Assembly: GCF_036884255.1 (NCBI RefSeq)
Contig: NZ_CP145605.1
Location: 4,960,001 to 5,024,000 of the forward strand
Direction: 5' to 3'
Length of the DNA stretch: 64,000 nucleotides
DNA from: Paenibacillus tundrae
GTDB taxonomy: Bacteria; Bacillota; Bacilli; Paenibacillales; Paenibacillaceae
Below the pieces are notes generated by a model, which ran no database searches, was not told where the DNA came from, and was given only the letters and a program-made list of their open reading frames with translations. The position numbers and the translations under genes were made by a program. Positions 17,838 to 26,865 of the stretch are shown here, one piece after another. How positions within the stretch are numbered: the first letter of the stretch is position 1; each line of letters opens with the position of its first letter.

Positions 17838-18827
17838 CTAGTTTTTCCCGTAGCCATTAGGGTGGGATTGGTGCCAGCCCCAAGCGCTCTGAATGACATC
17901 TTCCAGGTTGGTACGTGTTGGGTTCCAGCCCAGTACGGATCTTGCTTTAGCAGACGAAGCAACCAGAACTGCTGGGTCACCTGCACGACGTGGCTCTTGT
18001 ACGACCGGAATATCCAATCCAGTTACTTTCTTAGCTGTTTCGATGACTTGTTTAACCGAGAATCCTGTACCGTTACCCAGGTTAAACACGTTGCTGCTTT
18101 CGCCTTTACGAAGGTAATCTACAGCCCGCAAATGCGCATCTGCAAGGTCGCTTACGTGAATGTAGTCACGGATACATGTTCCGTCCTCAGTGTCATAATC
18201 GTCACCAAACACAGCGATATGTGAACGTTGTTTCAGTGCTGTTTGCAACACGAGTGGGATCAAGTGACTTTCCGGTTGGTGATCTTCACCGATTTTGCCA
18301 CTGTCATGAGCGCCGGCTGCATTGAAGTAACGCAGGGATACATATTTGATATCCTGTACTTTATCGAACCAAGACATCATGCGCTCCATCATGAGCTTTG
18401 TTTCGCCGTATACGTTGGTTGGCTCTGTACGGTCGCTCTCTTCGATCGGCACCTTTTCAGGCTCACCGTAGGTTGCTGCTGTAGAGGAGAACACAATCTT
18501 ACGCACATTCGCTTCGTTCATTGCTTCCAGCAAGCACAATGTACCGAAGACATTGTTGTCATAGTATTTAACCGGAGCTGTCATGCTCTCGCCTACCAAG
18601 GAGTTCGCTGCAAAGTGAATAACTGCGTCAATCGAGTTCTCTGCGAACAGCTTCTTCAGAATCGCTTTGTCACGAAGATCCCCTTCATACAACTTACCGC
18701 CAAGCAATGCTTCGCGATGCCCTGTTTGCAAGTTATCCAGAACAACAACCTCTTCACCACGTTCCAACAAAGCCGCTACCGTATGCGAACCAATATATCC
18801 TGCTCCACCTGTCACCAAAATTGCCAT
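17838..18827 (-). CDS. galE: UDP-glucose 4-epimerase
   Basis: GalE interconverts UDP-galactose and UDP-glucose using bound NAD. The 329-residue product has the Rossmann motif GGAGYIGSHT at the start and the catalytic YGETK (YxxxK) with the preceding SSTAATYGEP segment, plus RYFNAAGAH and the C-terminal EPRRAGDPA stretch typical of GalE. GGAGG within the end of galK precedes the ATG, and only one base separates the two genes. It therefore lies in the middle of the gal operon. Confidence 0.97.
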   Translation of the reverse strand: MAILVTGGAGYIGSHTVAALLERGEEVVVLDNLQTGHREALLGGKLYEGDLRDKAILKKLFAENSIDAVIHFAANSLVGESMTAPVKYYDNNVFGTLCLLEAMNEANVRKIVFSSTAATYGEPEKVPIEESDRTEPTNVYGETKLMMERMMSWFDKVQDIKYVSLRYFNAAGAHDSGKIGEDHQPESHLIPLVLQTALKQRSHIAVFGDDYDTEDGTCIRDYIHVSDLADAHLRAVDYLRKGESSNVFNLGNGTGFSVKQVIETAKKVTGLDIPVVQEPRRAGDPAVLVASSAKARSVLGWNPTRTNLEDVIQSAWGWHQSHPNGYGKN

Positions 18828-18828
18828 T

Positions 18829-20010
18829 TTACTTCGCCTCCTTCAATTCTTTAACACCGTCGCCTACTCCGCACACATAAAACTCACCTTTGAGGCTCGT
18901 ACGTGCTTCATACGCTGCCCCAACTTCACTAACAAAACGCTTTACATCATCTTCATGTACCAGAGATACGGTGCAACCGCCGAATCCTGCACCCGTCATC
19001 CGAGCACCAAGTGTACCTGGAATCCGCTGAGCTTCTTCCACCATGACATCCAGTTCTTCGCAGCTTACTTCATACAAAGAACGAAGCGATTCATGAGAAG
19101 CATTCATCAGTTTGCCAAAGGTAACGAGGTCGTTCTCGCGCAAAGCCTCTACCGATGCCAGTACACGTGCATTTTCTTCGACGACGTGCTGTGCACGCTG
19201 TCTCACTTTCTCATCTGTAATCTGATCTTGAAGTGTTACGAACTGCTCTGGCGTCAATTGCGCCAGGTAATTCAGTGCAGGCAGCTGTTCCTTCAAAATG
19301 GCAAGTGCCTGCTCGCATTGGGAACGACGTTCATTATAAGCCGAATCCACCAAACCACGACGTTTGTTCGTGTTACCAATAATCAGTTTATAGGAACCTG
19401 TACGGAAAGGCACCTTCTCGTATTCCAGAGTATCACACATCAGCAGAATCGCATGATCCTCTGCACCGTTGGCAACAGCAAACTGATCCATAATTCCGCA
19501 GTTGACACCAACAAATTCATTCTCCGCCTTCTGTGACAGCAATGCTAGCTGCACCGTATCGATATCGGACACGCCTTCTAATGATTGAATCGCATATCCG
19601 GTGAGAACTTCCAATGAAGCAGACGATGAAAGTCCTGCGCCATTAGGAATTTCGCCGTGGTATAGGAAGTCGTACCCTTTCGTTACCTTCACACCTTTGC
19701 CTGCAAGCTCAACCATGACACCAACAGGATAGTCCGTCCATTCACCTGTTTTCTCTTCTCCAACAGAAGAAGTGGTCAACGTTCCTTCGTAGGACATGTT
19801 CGTGGAGGCCAGTTGCAGCTTGTTGTCCTCTCGCTCCCGAATAACCAATGTTGTACCAAATTCAAGTGCTGCCGGAAGGACGTATCCGCCGTTGTAATCG
19901 ATATGCTCACCGATCAGATTCACACGCCCAGGGGCATGAAATACACGGATGTCCGCTCCACTTTCTCCGTACTTATCGATAAACTTTTGTTTCAATTCAT
20001 TTATGTTCAC
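18829..20010 (-). CDS. galK: Galactokinase
   Basis: GalK phosphorylates galactose at C1 with ATP, the first committed step of the Leloir pathway. The 393-residue GHMP kinase has the signature GRVNLIGEHIDYNGGYVLP near residue 30, the ATP-binding PNGAGLSSSASLEV near 125 and the C-terminal GARMTGAGFGGCTV. The start is a GTG at 20010 with AGGTG eight bases upstream. It is the first gene of the operon and is divergent from an AraC-family regulator 170 bases away. Confidence 0.97.
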   Translation of the reverse strand: MNINELKQKFIDKYGESGADIRVFHAPGRVNLIGEHIDYNGGYVLPAALEFGTTLVIREREDNKLQLASTNMSYEGTLTTSSVGEEKTGEWTDYPVGVMVELAGKGVKVTKGYDFLYHGEIPNGAGLSSSASLEVLTGYAIQSLEGVSDIDTVQLALLSQKAENEFVGVNCGIMDQFAVANGAEDHAILLMCDTLEYEKVPFRTGSYKLIIGNTNKRRGLVDSAYNERRSQCEQALAILKEQLPALNYLAQLTPEQFVTLQDQITDEKVRQRAQHVVEENARVLASVEALRENDLVTFGKLMNASHESLRSLYEVSCEELDVMVEEAQRIPGTLGARMTGAGFGGCTVSLVHEDDVKRFVSEVGAAYEARTSLKGEFYVCGVGDGVKELKEAK

Positions 20011-20053
20011 CGCTGCTGCACCTCATCTCAATGTTGTAGGTTTTCTTAATGTT

Positions 20054-20082
20054 ATTATATAAGAAAGCGATACCTCTTGAAA
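20054..20082 (-). promoter_or_regulatory. galKET promoter with an overlapping cre-like site
   Basis: On the minus strand, TTTCAA (20082-20077) and TATAAT (20059-20054) are separated by 17 bases. The plus-strand sequence AGAAAGCGATACCT (20062-20075) inside the spacer resembles a CcpA catabolite response element (TGNAANCGNWNNCA) apart from its ends. Catabolite repression of the gal operon would fit, but the cre call is weak. Confidence 0.6.
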
Positions 20083-20103
20083 TGCAACCATGTGTGTTTC
20101 ATA

Positions 20104-20132
20104 TGGATAAATGTGACCTTAACACGTATAAT
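20104..20132 (+). promoter_or_regulatory. Candidate promoter of the AraC regulator gene
   Basis: TATAAT at 20127-20132 lies 17 bases after the weaker -35 TGGATA (20104-20109) and about 50 bases before the start codon. The -35 box matches the consensus at only four of six positions. Confidence 0.4.
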
Positions 20133-20180
20133 GGAGCAAACAACACATTCTTAATGTAGATAGAAAGAAGGCTTGTACTC

Positions 20181-21122
20181 ATGACTGAGTCCCGATCGGA
20201 GCAGACCCCAAACCCGCTAAACACGAAGCTTCAAGAGACGTCGGGCAAAAGTGGTGCTCTTAGTTATTCGGTGGCCTCTAATCCCGTATATTATGAAAGA
20301 GGCGCACTACATGTCCTGTTTGCAGGAGCAAGTCAGACGTTACCTGGACACGCACTTGGACCGAAATTGTATGATTATTACCTGCTACATTATGTAGAGA
20401 AGGGTGCCGGTACATTCCGTACAGAACTGCATTCATACGAGTTAGCCGCAGGAGACTGCTTCCTCATTCACCCTGGACAATTGGTAAGCTATCAATCCAA
20501 TGCACGTAATCCTTGGCAATATCGATGGATCGCCTATACGGGAACTCAAGCGAGCCAGCATACGGAAGCTGCTGGGTTTCGCCCAGAGAAATCTGTATTT
20601 CATGCCGGGACGGCATGCGGCATTGCGGACTGGCTGTCTGTGATGCAGGAGGCTTTTGCCCAGCGCAAGGAAAGCTCTCATTTTACCTCTCTGGGCACAC
20701 TGTATATGATTCTCGCCGAAGCGCAAAATCACCTTGCTGAAGATCAAACTTTAATTCCAGGTGAATCTTCCATACGCCGAACGGTCAAACAGATGATCCA
20801 ATACATGTCGACGCAATATGCCTATCCAGTCTCCATTGAACAGATGTCAGCCAGTCTAGGTTATAATCGCGCCTATCTATCGCGTATATTCAAACAAGAA
20901 ACCGGCTTAACTCCGGTAACGTATCTACTCAAGCTACGCATTGATAAATCGCGGCAGTTACTCCGCGAACGACCAGACCTATCGATTGAACAGATCTCTG
21001 ACTCTGTAGGGATTGCGGATGCGCTATACTTCTCCAAACAGTTCAAACGATTTCACGGTGAAGCCCCTAGTCTATACAGGGAGAACATACTCTCGAGAAG
21101 TAACGGAGCCAAGAAAACATAA
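20181..21122 (+). CDS. AraC-family transcriptional regulator (probable gal regulator)
   Basis: The 313-residue protein has an N-terminal cupin-type ligand-binding region (about 30-190, with HYVEKGAGTFRTELHSYELAAGDCFLIHPGQ) and a C-terminal double helix-turn-helix (about 210-305). The second half carries the AraC signature ISDSVGIADALYFSKQFKRFHGEAP. It is transcribed away from galK across a 170-base gap holding both promoters, so it most likely senses a sugar and activates galKET, by analogy with other divergent AraC pairs. The ligand is not known from the sequence. A bidirectional terminator follows. Confidence 0.9.
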   Translation: MTESRSEQTPNPLNTKLQETSGKSGALSYSVASNPVYYERGALHVLFAGASQTLPGHALGPKLYDYYLLHYVEKGAGTFRTELHSYELAAGDCFLIHPGQLVSYQSNARNPWQYRWIAYTGTQASQHTEAAGFRPEKSVFHAGTACGIADWLSVMQEAFAQRKESSHFTSLGTLYMILAEAQNHLAEDQTLIPGESSIRRTVKQMIQYMSTQYAYPVSIEQMSASLGYNRAYLSRIFKQETGLTPVTYLLKLRIDKSRQLLRERPDLSIEQISDSVGIADALYFSKQFKRFHGEAPSLYRENILSRSNGAKKT

Positions 21123-21234
21123 GAAAAATGCCTAACGTCGTACTTTCACAGAAGAAAGACCGAGTTTAGTTGTGGGTTTTCTTGCGATAATTGAATTGTT
21201 CAGCTCCGCTGAAAACTTATAAACTCTATGATCT

Positions 21235-21280
21235 AAAAAAAGGTGCATCCACGCCGATATGGCTAAGATGCACCTTTTTC
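21235..21280. terminator. Bidirectional terminator
   Basis: AAAAAAAGGTGCATC and GATGCACCTTTTT pair around an 18-base loop, with A and T runs on the two sides. It lies between the convergent araC-type gene and the aldo/keto reductase gene and can serve both. Confidence 0.88.
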
Positions 21281-21389
21281 ACTTCATTTATTTCAATCAG
21301 AGCTTCGGTCGTCATGATCCTATTAAGTACATAATACAAAAGCTTACTTTTGGAACAACCACTATTAGGAATGCATGGAAAGAGCGAGC

Positions 21390-22400
21390 TTATTGCTTAT
21401 CACCATGCTCAGGACGAAGGATGGATTCAATGCGCTCCAATTCCTCGGTAGAGAAATCCAGTTGGCTTAGCGCTGCCACATTCTCCTCAATCTGAGCAGG
21501 ACGACTTGCACCGATTAATGCAGAAGTCACTTTGCCACTCCGTAGTACCCAAGCGAGTGCGAACTGAGCCAGACTTTGACCACGCGCAGCCGCAATCTGA
21601 TTAAGCGCACGAACTTTTCGCAGCGTCTCTGGCGAGATGTTATTTTCATTTAGAAATACAGACGGCCCTTTTGCACGAGAATCCTCAGGAATTCCATTCA
21701 GGTACTTGTTCGTGAGCAACCCTTGAGCAAGTGGACAAAAGGCGATACTACCCGCACCATATTCCTCTAGTACATCCTGTAACCCATCTTCAATCCAGCG
21801 ATCCAACATCGAATATTTAGGTTGATGAATTAAAAGCGGTGTCCCTAGTCCCTTCAGAATTTCTGCGGCTTGCTTGGTCTGTTCTGCAGGGTAATTCGAG
21901 ATCCCTACATAGAGTGCTTTACCCGAACGCACGATATGGTCAAGAGCCATCATCGTTTCTTCCAGTGGTGTTTCCGGATCATAGCGATGGGAATAGAAAA
22001 TATCGACATAATCGAGTCCCATCCGTTTCAGACTCTGATTCAGACTAGATACGAGATTTTTGCGGGAGCCCCATTCGCCATAAGGCCCAGGCCACATATA
22101 ATATCCAGCCTTGGTGGAGATGATAAGCTCGTCTCGATAGGGCTTCAGATCCTGTGCCAGCACCTGTCCAAACAATTGCTCTGCTGATCCAGCTGGAGGT
22201 CCATAATTGTTGGCAAGGTCAAAGTGTGTAATACCTAGATCAAATGAACGCGTAATCATGTTGCGTCCATTCTCTGCATTATTAATACCACCGAAATTAT
22301 GCCAAAGTCCAAGTGAAATAGCTGGCAGTTTCAATCCGGAACGCCCAACTCGATTATATTTCATTACCTCGTAGCGTGTATCGCTGGCCACGTAGACCAT
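21390..22400 (-). CDS. Aldo/keto reductase (YghZ-like, probable L-glyceraldehyde-3-phosphate reductase)
   Basis: This NADPH-dependent reductase has the AKR beta/alpha-barrel motifs: GLGITHFDLANNYGPPAGSAE (catalytic Asp and Tyr), STKAGYYMWPGPYG (catalytic Lys), and a C-terminal cofactor site ALIGASRPAQIEENV. The N-terminal KYNRVGRSGLKLPAISLGLWHNFG and the HRYDPETPLEETM segment match the YghZ/L-glyceraldehyde-3-phosphate reductase subfamily. That activity is known for the family and not proved here; detoxification of other aldehydes is possible. The start was set at ATG 22400 because AGAAGGGA precedes it; this gives 336 residues, close to the family length. Confidence 0.88.
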   Translation of the reverse strand: MVYVASDTRYEVMKYNRVGRSGLKLPAISLGLWHNFGGINNAENGRNMITRSFDLGITHFDLANNYGPPAGSAEQLFGQVLAQDLKPYRDELIISTKAGYYMWPGPYGEWGSRKNLVSSLNQSLKRMGLDYVDIFYSHRYDPETPLEETMMALDHIVRSGKALYVGISNYPAEQTKQAAEILKGLGTPLLIHQPKYSMLDRWIEDGLQDVLEEYGAGSIAFCPLAQGLLTNKYLNGIPEDSRAKGPSVFLNENNISPETLRKVRALNQIAAARGQSLAQFALAWVLRSGKVTSALIGASRPAQIEENVAALSQLDFSTEELERIESILRPEHGDKQ

Positions 22401-22480
22401 ACTGAATCCCTTCTTTCCCCAGATTCCGCTTTTATTCATCCGGCACCATACCGGAGCGTGCGGTTATTTAATTTTGCTTT

Positions 22481-23221
22481 CTAACCCAGAAGCTGGTCCA
22501 CAGTATTCATTACCTCACCGATCGGTTCAGTAATCAGTAAATCAGCCTGATGATCATACGCGGTAGGTGTAGCGTTAAGCAGCACAGTATGCTTGCCTTG
22601 AAAGTACGTAATAAGTTGGGCTGCAGGCTGTACCGTGAGTGATGTTCCCCCCACCAACAATAAGTCCGCTGTAGAGATCGCATCCACTGAGAGATACAGC
22701 GTATTCTGATCCAACTCCTCTTCGTACAGCACCACATCTGGCTTGACTACCCCGCCGCAGGAGATACAGCGGGGAACGATATCTTGAGAACGAATAATAT
22801 CATCAAGCGAGTGGAATCGTTTACAATCCATACATGCATTGCGATGAACAGATCCATGCAATTCAAGCACGTTCTTACTACCAGCCTTCTGATGTAAACC
22901 GTCGATATTTTGCGTGATTACCGCTTGCAGACGCCCTTCATTCTCCAAGCGTGCAAGCAATCGATGGCAGCCATTCGGCTCGGCTTGTGGATGGAGCATC
23001 TTCCCGCGATAAAAATCGTAGAAGATATCCGCGTGCTGATCAAAAAAATGACGGCTCAGCAGTTCCTCCGGTGGATAAGGTGAATGCTGCTCCGTTTGAT
23101 ACAGGCCTGCGGCAGAACGAAAGTCGGGAATTCCGCTTTCTGTTGAAGTCCCTGCCCCGCCGAAAAAGACAATTTTCGTACTTTTCTGAATCCAAGAGAC
23201 CAATTGTTCCGTTGCGTTCAT
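22481..23221 (-). CDS. cobB: NAD-dependent protein deacylase, sirtuin family
   Basis: Sirtuins remove acyl groups from lysine side chains using NAD. The 246-residue product has GGAGTSTESGIPDFRS (NAD binding), TQNIDGLH, the catalytic histidine in ELHGSVH, two zinc-binding cysteine pairs (CMDC and CISC) and a C-terminal GTSLTVQPAAQL. These are all the expected landmarks of a bacterial CobB/SrtN. The start ATG follows GGAGGAGAG. It lies between the aldo/keto reductase and HAD genes on the same strand with short gaps, but no functional link is evident. Confidence 0.95.
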   Translation of the reverse strand: MNATEQLVSWIQKSTKIVFFGGAGTSTESGIPDFRSAAGLYQTEQHSPYPPEELLSRHFFDQHADIFYDFYRGKMLHPQAEPNGCHRLLARLENEGRLQAVITQNIDGLHQKAGSKNVLELHGSVHRNACMDCKRFHSLDDIIRSQDIVPRCISCGGVVKPDVVLYEEELDQNTLYLSVDAISTADLLLVGGTSLTVQPAAQLITYFQGKHTVLLNATPTAYDHQADLLITEPIGEVMNTVDQLLG

Positions 23222-23261
23222 CCTCTCTCTCCTCCTTCTCTTGAAATGAACCGCTGAACCT

Positions 23262-24041
23262 TCAATTTTCGTTAGGAAACAAGCCTAGCTCTTCATAAGC
23301 TCGGATAATGACATCGGCATCATGTAAATGGTCAGTAGCTTGATCTTGTGGGCAGAACCCAATAACGCAAGATGCCCCTGCACTACGTCCCATCTGCATA
23401 TCCCCATTGCTGTCACCAATAACAATCGCTCGATCAGGACGAATATGTAATTCCTTACAAGCCAGCATAACCGATTCTTGATCCGGTTTGCCTAATGTAA
23501 CCCGATCAGAGCCAACGATGGATGTAAAAAAGGATCGAATCCCCATCCAATCCAGATGTGTTTCCGCTGCTGCGGTGCTGTCGGAGGTTACTACCGCCAT
23601 CGGAATGGATGCATCTCTGCATTGCTGCAAAAATGGTAGAAGACCTGCGATAGGCTCTGCAAGCTTATTTTGACGCACCTCTCGCATAGCTACACTTGAG
23701 AACTTGCGAATCATCGTGATTGATTCGTTCCATGGGATGCCAGCAGCATACAACTGTCCAGCCAATAATCCATTGCTTTCATCTACTGTAGCAATCACGA
23801 ATGGTCCCTGTGGATCGTATCCGATGATGTTGCCTGCACCGTCATGCTTCGTGCCTAACATGTCACCACGATCAACTGTGAACGTGGCCCCCCGTTCGGC
23901 GAGTGCCTCTTCCAATTGCCGTAACATGGTCTCCGCCCAAGGCCCCCATAGATGCAGGAACTCTAGTAAAGTTCCATCTTTGTCAAAGAGAATGCCCTCA
24001 CAGGGGTACGCTACATCGTGCACGTGAAGGTTAACGGTCAT
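23262..24041 (-). CDS. HAD-superfamily phosphatase
   Basis: The 259-residue product shows the four HAD motifs in order: the nucleophile DKDGTLLEF near residue 20, VTSDST near 150, the lysine of LGKPDQES, and the acidic IGDSNGDMQMG near 220. A long cap region lies between motifs 1 and 2 (about 35-115), as in phosphoglycolate phosphatase-like C1-cap enzymes. The substrate is not predictable. ATG follows GGGAGGAAACC, and the gene follows an alpha/beta hydrolase gene by 27 bases, so the two may be cotranscribed. Confidence 0.88.
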   Translation of the reverse strand: MTVNLHVHDVAYPCEGILFDKDGTLLEFLHLWGPWAETMLRQLEEALAERGATFTVDRGDMLGTKHDGAGNIIGYDPQGPFVIATVDESNGLLAGQLYAAGIPWNESITMIRKFSSVAMREVRQNKLAEPIAGLLPFLQQCRDASIPMAVVTSDSTAAAETHLDWMGIRSFFTSIVGSDRVTLGKPDQESVMLACKELHIRPDRAIVIGDSNGDMQMGRSAGASCVIGFCPQDQATDHLHDADVIIRAYEELGLFPNEN

Positions 24042-24068
24042 TTGGTTTCCTCCCTTAGCAACATCGAT

Positions 24069-24845
24069 CTATTGAATGTCCTGCAGCCAATCCAAAACCG
24101 TTTTTACCGTCTGTGTTAACTGCTCTTCTTCACTGATTCCAGGTTCTCCATCGCCACTCTGGTGATCATAATCACCGAATTGGGAGTGATTTCCTCCTTC
24201 GATGGTATAATACACGGTATCTTCAGGTAAGTAAGCACGCCCACTTTGATATTTCGTCGAATTTACAACTTCATCATTTGTTCCCAGAATAGACAATGCT
24301 GGAATATCTAATGATTTCACACTACCTTTTTCATCTGGATAAGATGCTAAGAAGAATATGCCTTGAAGTGCATCAGGATGGGCAGCTGCATATCGCGCAG
24401 CCATTGAACCACCTAAAGAGTGTCCACCCATGACGAATGCTTCGTCAGGATATGCATTCCGAATCTGATCAGCTAGATCTTGCTTCAGCACCGCCAGGTT
24501 GACAGGCATTTTGGCGATAATGGTATGATGGCCTGCTTCCGCTAACTTATGGGCGAACGGTGCATAACTTTCCGGTTTAACCAATCCACCTGGATAGAAA
24601 ATAACGCTCACACCTTCAGGCTTTTCAGGAGCAAAATCAATCCAGTTCTCTTGCTCACTAACCGTGACCTGATCCGCAGTTTCCATAGCCGTTTGAGCTA
24701 TTTCCTGTGGTCCATAAGGGGTTAACAGTTTATAACCAACATATCCTAAACCAATGACAATGAGCGCCAGAAGAACGAGCAGGAATTTCCATATGCCCCT
24801 TTTCTTGCGCCCTGTGTTGTACCGATTCCTATTTCTCAACTGCAT
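24069..24845 (-). CDS. Membrane-anchored alpha/beta hydrolase
   Basis: The protein (258 residues) begins with an Arg/Lys-rich stretch and one hydrophobic helix (FLLVLLALIVIGLGYVGY), then an extracytoplasmic alpha/beta-hydrolase domain. The nucleophile serine is in GGHSLGGSMAARYAA, an acid candidate lies in LGTNDEVV, and the histidine is in EGGNHSQFGDY. FYPGGLVKPESYAPFA near the start resembles dienelactone-hydrolase-like family members. The positive N-terminus and single helix suggest an N-in anchor with the enzyme outside. Substrate is unknown. Confidence 0.8.
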   Translation of the reverse strand: MQLRNRNRYNTGRKKRGIWKFLLVLLALIVIGLGYVGYKLLTPYGPQEIAQTAMETADQVTVSEQENWIDFAPEKPEGVSVIFYPGGLVKPESYAPFAHKLAEAGHHTIIAKMPVNLAVLKQDLADQIRNAYPDEAFVMGGHSLGGSMAARYAAAHPDALQGIFFLASYPDEKGSVKSLDIPALSILGTNDEVVNSTKYQSGRAYLPEDTVYYTIEGGNHSQFGDYDHQSGDGEPGISEEEQLTQTVKTVLDWLQDIQ

Positions 24846-24930
24846 TCACCTTTCTTCGCTTCCGCAGGTGCCGCGGCTCGCAAGAATGAGAGCCTCATAC
24901 GTACCGGCTCCTATTCTCCGCATATTCATC

Positions 24931-25596
24931 CTATTCGGCTTTGGCCTTACGATAAGCGTCCATATATTGTTCCGCTTTGCGACGGACATGACTCAAGTCC
25001 CCCGTTTTTACTGCTTCGGTCGTCAAGTCGGAACCAATTCCTACTGCTACCGCGCCACCCTTGATCCAATCACCTAAGTTAGACAAAGAAACCCCACCTG
25101 TTGGCATAAAATTCGCCTGCGGCATTGGGCCTTTCATTGTTTTGATAATTGAAGGATCATACAGATTACCTGGGAATAATTTTACAATGTCAACGCCAAG
25201 TTCCAAAGCACGTTGAACATCTGCAATCGTCATTACACCTGGCAAAATAGGGATACGATACAAGTTGCATATCTGAACGGTATCTGGATTCAGAGATGGT
25301 CCAACGACGAATTCAGCACCTGACATAATAGCTGCACGCGCTGTTTGGGGTTCTAGAACGGTGCCCGCTCCAATAATGGCAAACTTCTCAGGATCCTGTG
25401 TATTCCAATGATAGACACGACTTAATTTCTCAATTGCTTTGAGGGCACTGGGAACTGTCATGGTGATCTCAATGACTTTGATCCCACCAGCAATGGCTTG
25501 TTCCGCCATAGCGATAACTTGATCGGCAGAATCCGCACGTAGGACGGCAACGACGCCGTTGTCCGTTATTTTTTGCAGTAGCTGAAGCTTCTTCAT
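24931..25596 (-). CDS. eda: KDPG aldolase (2-keto-3-deoxy-6-phosphogluconate aldolase)
   Basis: Eda splits KDPG into pyruvate and glyceraldehyde-3-phosphate. The 221-residue product has AVLRADS, the catalytic glutamate in VIEITMTVP, and the Schiff-base lysine in VDIVKLFPG, with GPSLNPD and FMPTGGV between and after. The start was placed at ATG 25596 behind GGGAGAG; the longer frame to 25662 would add 22 unlikely residues. It lies 84 bases after a KDG kinase gene on the same strand, the usual pairing for degradation of uronates or pectin-derived 2-keto-3-deoxygluconate. Confidence 0.94.
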   Translation of the reverse strand: MKKLQLLQKITDNGVVAVLRADSADQVIAMAEQAIAGGIKVIEITMTVPSALKAIEKLSRVYHWNTQDPEKFAIIGAGTVLEPQTARAAIMSGAEFVVGPSLNPDTVQICNLYRIPILPGVMTIADVQRALELGVDIVKLFPGNLYDPSIIKTMKGPMPQANFMPTGGVSLSNLGDWIKGGAVAVGIGSDLTTEAVKTGDLSHVRRKAEQYMDAYRKAKAE

Positions 25597-25680
25597 TTCA
25601 TTCTCTCCCTTGTCAATGTGATCGTCATGGCAATCCTTACATTTAGAACGAAGATGAGACATTCATGATATCAGCAGCGA

Positions 25681-26646
25681 CTAGCGCTCAACATGAGCTA
25701 CGTTGTTCAGCTTAGCCTCTACCTGCTCCCACGTCGGGAGTGCTTCCCAGTCCCCTACAGCCTGTATCACCATAGAACCTGTCAGGTTTCCTAGTCGAGT
25801 AGCGTCTTGAGGGGAATAACCTTTGATCATGCCTGACAGAAATCCTGCACAGAAACCATCACCCGCTCCGACCGTATCCAGCACATGATCCGCTTTGAAG
25901 TACGGAACTTCCGTTAGGGTACCATTCACTAATACATAGGTCAAATCAGGACCACCCTTCACAATACAGACCGCGTCCAGAGCAGATAAACGATCAAGCA
26001 CCTTTTGATCATCTTCTTCGTTATATAACAGCTTCATCTCATCCAGACCAGGCAAGAAATAATCCGCCTGTTCAGCCAGCCGAAGGATAACAGGACGTGC
26101 TTCTTCAATCGACCAGAGCTTTAAGCGCAGATTCGGGTCAAAACTCACCTTCACACCAGCCTGCTTGGCGATATGTATAGCAGCTTCGACGGTAGCAAGA
26201 CCTGTTGGACTGATCGCTGCTGTAATGCCAGTGACATGCAAAATTTGTGCACCTGCGATATAGTCCTGATCCAGATCCTGAGGTGTCATCGCGCTGGCAG
26301 CAGATAGTTTCCTATAATAATGAACCGATGCTTTCCCGGAAGCGTTCTCACGAATCATCAGACCAGTAGGTTCCATATCACTAAGGGTCACTCTAGATAC
26401 ATCTACACCTTCACCCCGAATCGCCTTCAAGATCATACTACCCAATGCATCTCTACCAAGTCGTCCAAACCAGCCGCTGGTATGGCCAAGACGTGCGACA
26501 CCAATCGCCAGATTGCTCTCTGCCCCACCAAATGATTTATCTAATGAAGCTGCGTATTCCAATCCACGAGTATCCTTCGCGGTCAAAAGCCCCATACTCT
26601 CACCAAACGTGATAATATCAGGGCTTTGGCTCGTTTTCGTTGACAT
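25681..26646 (-). CDS. kdgK: 2-keto-3-deoxygluconate kinase (PfkB family)
   Basis: KdgK phosphorylates 2-keto-3-deoxygluconate to KDPG, which Eda then cleaves. The 321-residue PfkB-family protein has the N-terminal GGAESNLAIGVARLGH signature, the FDPNLRLKLW segment and the C-terminal catalytic DTVGAGDGFCAGFLSG. The family covers several sugar kinases, so the KDG assignment leans on the adjacent eda gene. ATG follows GGAGGGATG. Two cre-like sites lie upstream, which suggests catabolite control. Confidence 0.9.
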   Translation of the reverse strand: MSTKTSQSPDIITFGESMGLLTAKDTRGLEYAASLDKSFGGAESNLAIGVARLGHTSGWFGRLGRDALGSMILKAIRGEGVDVSRVTLSDMEPTGLMIRENASGKASVHYYRKLSAASAMTPQDLDQDYIAGAQILHVTGITAAISPTGLATVEAAIHIAKQAGVKVSFDPNLRLKLWSIEEARPVILRLAEQADYFLPGLDEMKLLYNEEDDQKVLDRLSALDAVCIVKGGPDLTYVLVNGTLTEVPYFKADHVLDTVGAGDGFCAGFLSGMIKGYSPQDATRLGNLTGSMVIQAVGDWEALPTWEQVEAKLNNVAHVER

Positions 26647-26704
26647 ATTTCATCCCTCCTTATATTTACAGTTTCTCATCTTCTTGTACCATTGTCATCC
26701 CGTA

Positions 26705-26718
26705 TGCAAGCGTTGTCA
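26705..26718. promoter_or_regulatory. cre-like CcpA site upstream of kdgK
   Basis: TGCAAGCGTTGTCA fits the broad CcpA consensus TGNAANCGNWNNCA. It lies about 60 bases upstream of the kdgK start. A second partial match is present at 26758-26771. Confidence 0.55.
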
Positions 26719-26757
26719 ATCCCAAAGCGTTCATTTTGTTGTCACAGCTTGGTGAAA

Positions 26758-26771
26758 GGATAACGCTTTCT
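26758..26771. promoter_or_regulatory. Second cre-like site
   Basis: Read on the minus strand, AGAAAGCGTTATCC has the cre core AAAGCGTTATC but lacks the terminal TG and CA. It lies about 110 bases upstream of kdgK and directly beside the palindrome at 26771-26792. Confidence 0.45.
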
Positions 26772-26792
26772 ATTGTGAAAAATATCACAATA
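26771..26792. promoter_or_regulatory. Perfect CRP/FNR-type palindrome
   Basis: TATTGTGA and TCACAATA are perfect inverted repeats around a 6-base spacer. The core TGTGA-N6-TCACA is the site type bound by CRP/FNR-family regulators and fits the B. subtilis Fnr consensus as I recall it. It lies about 74 bases upstream of the acyltransferase start and about 125 bases upstream of kdgK on the other strand, so it could control either. No regulator of this family is encoded in the window. Confidence 0.7.
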
Positions 26793-26865
26793 GATTAACT
26801 ACTTTCATATTACCCTTATTGCAGAAGCACTTTTTGCATACAAAGGGGTAACAGGAGGCTACATC

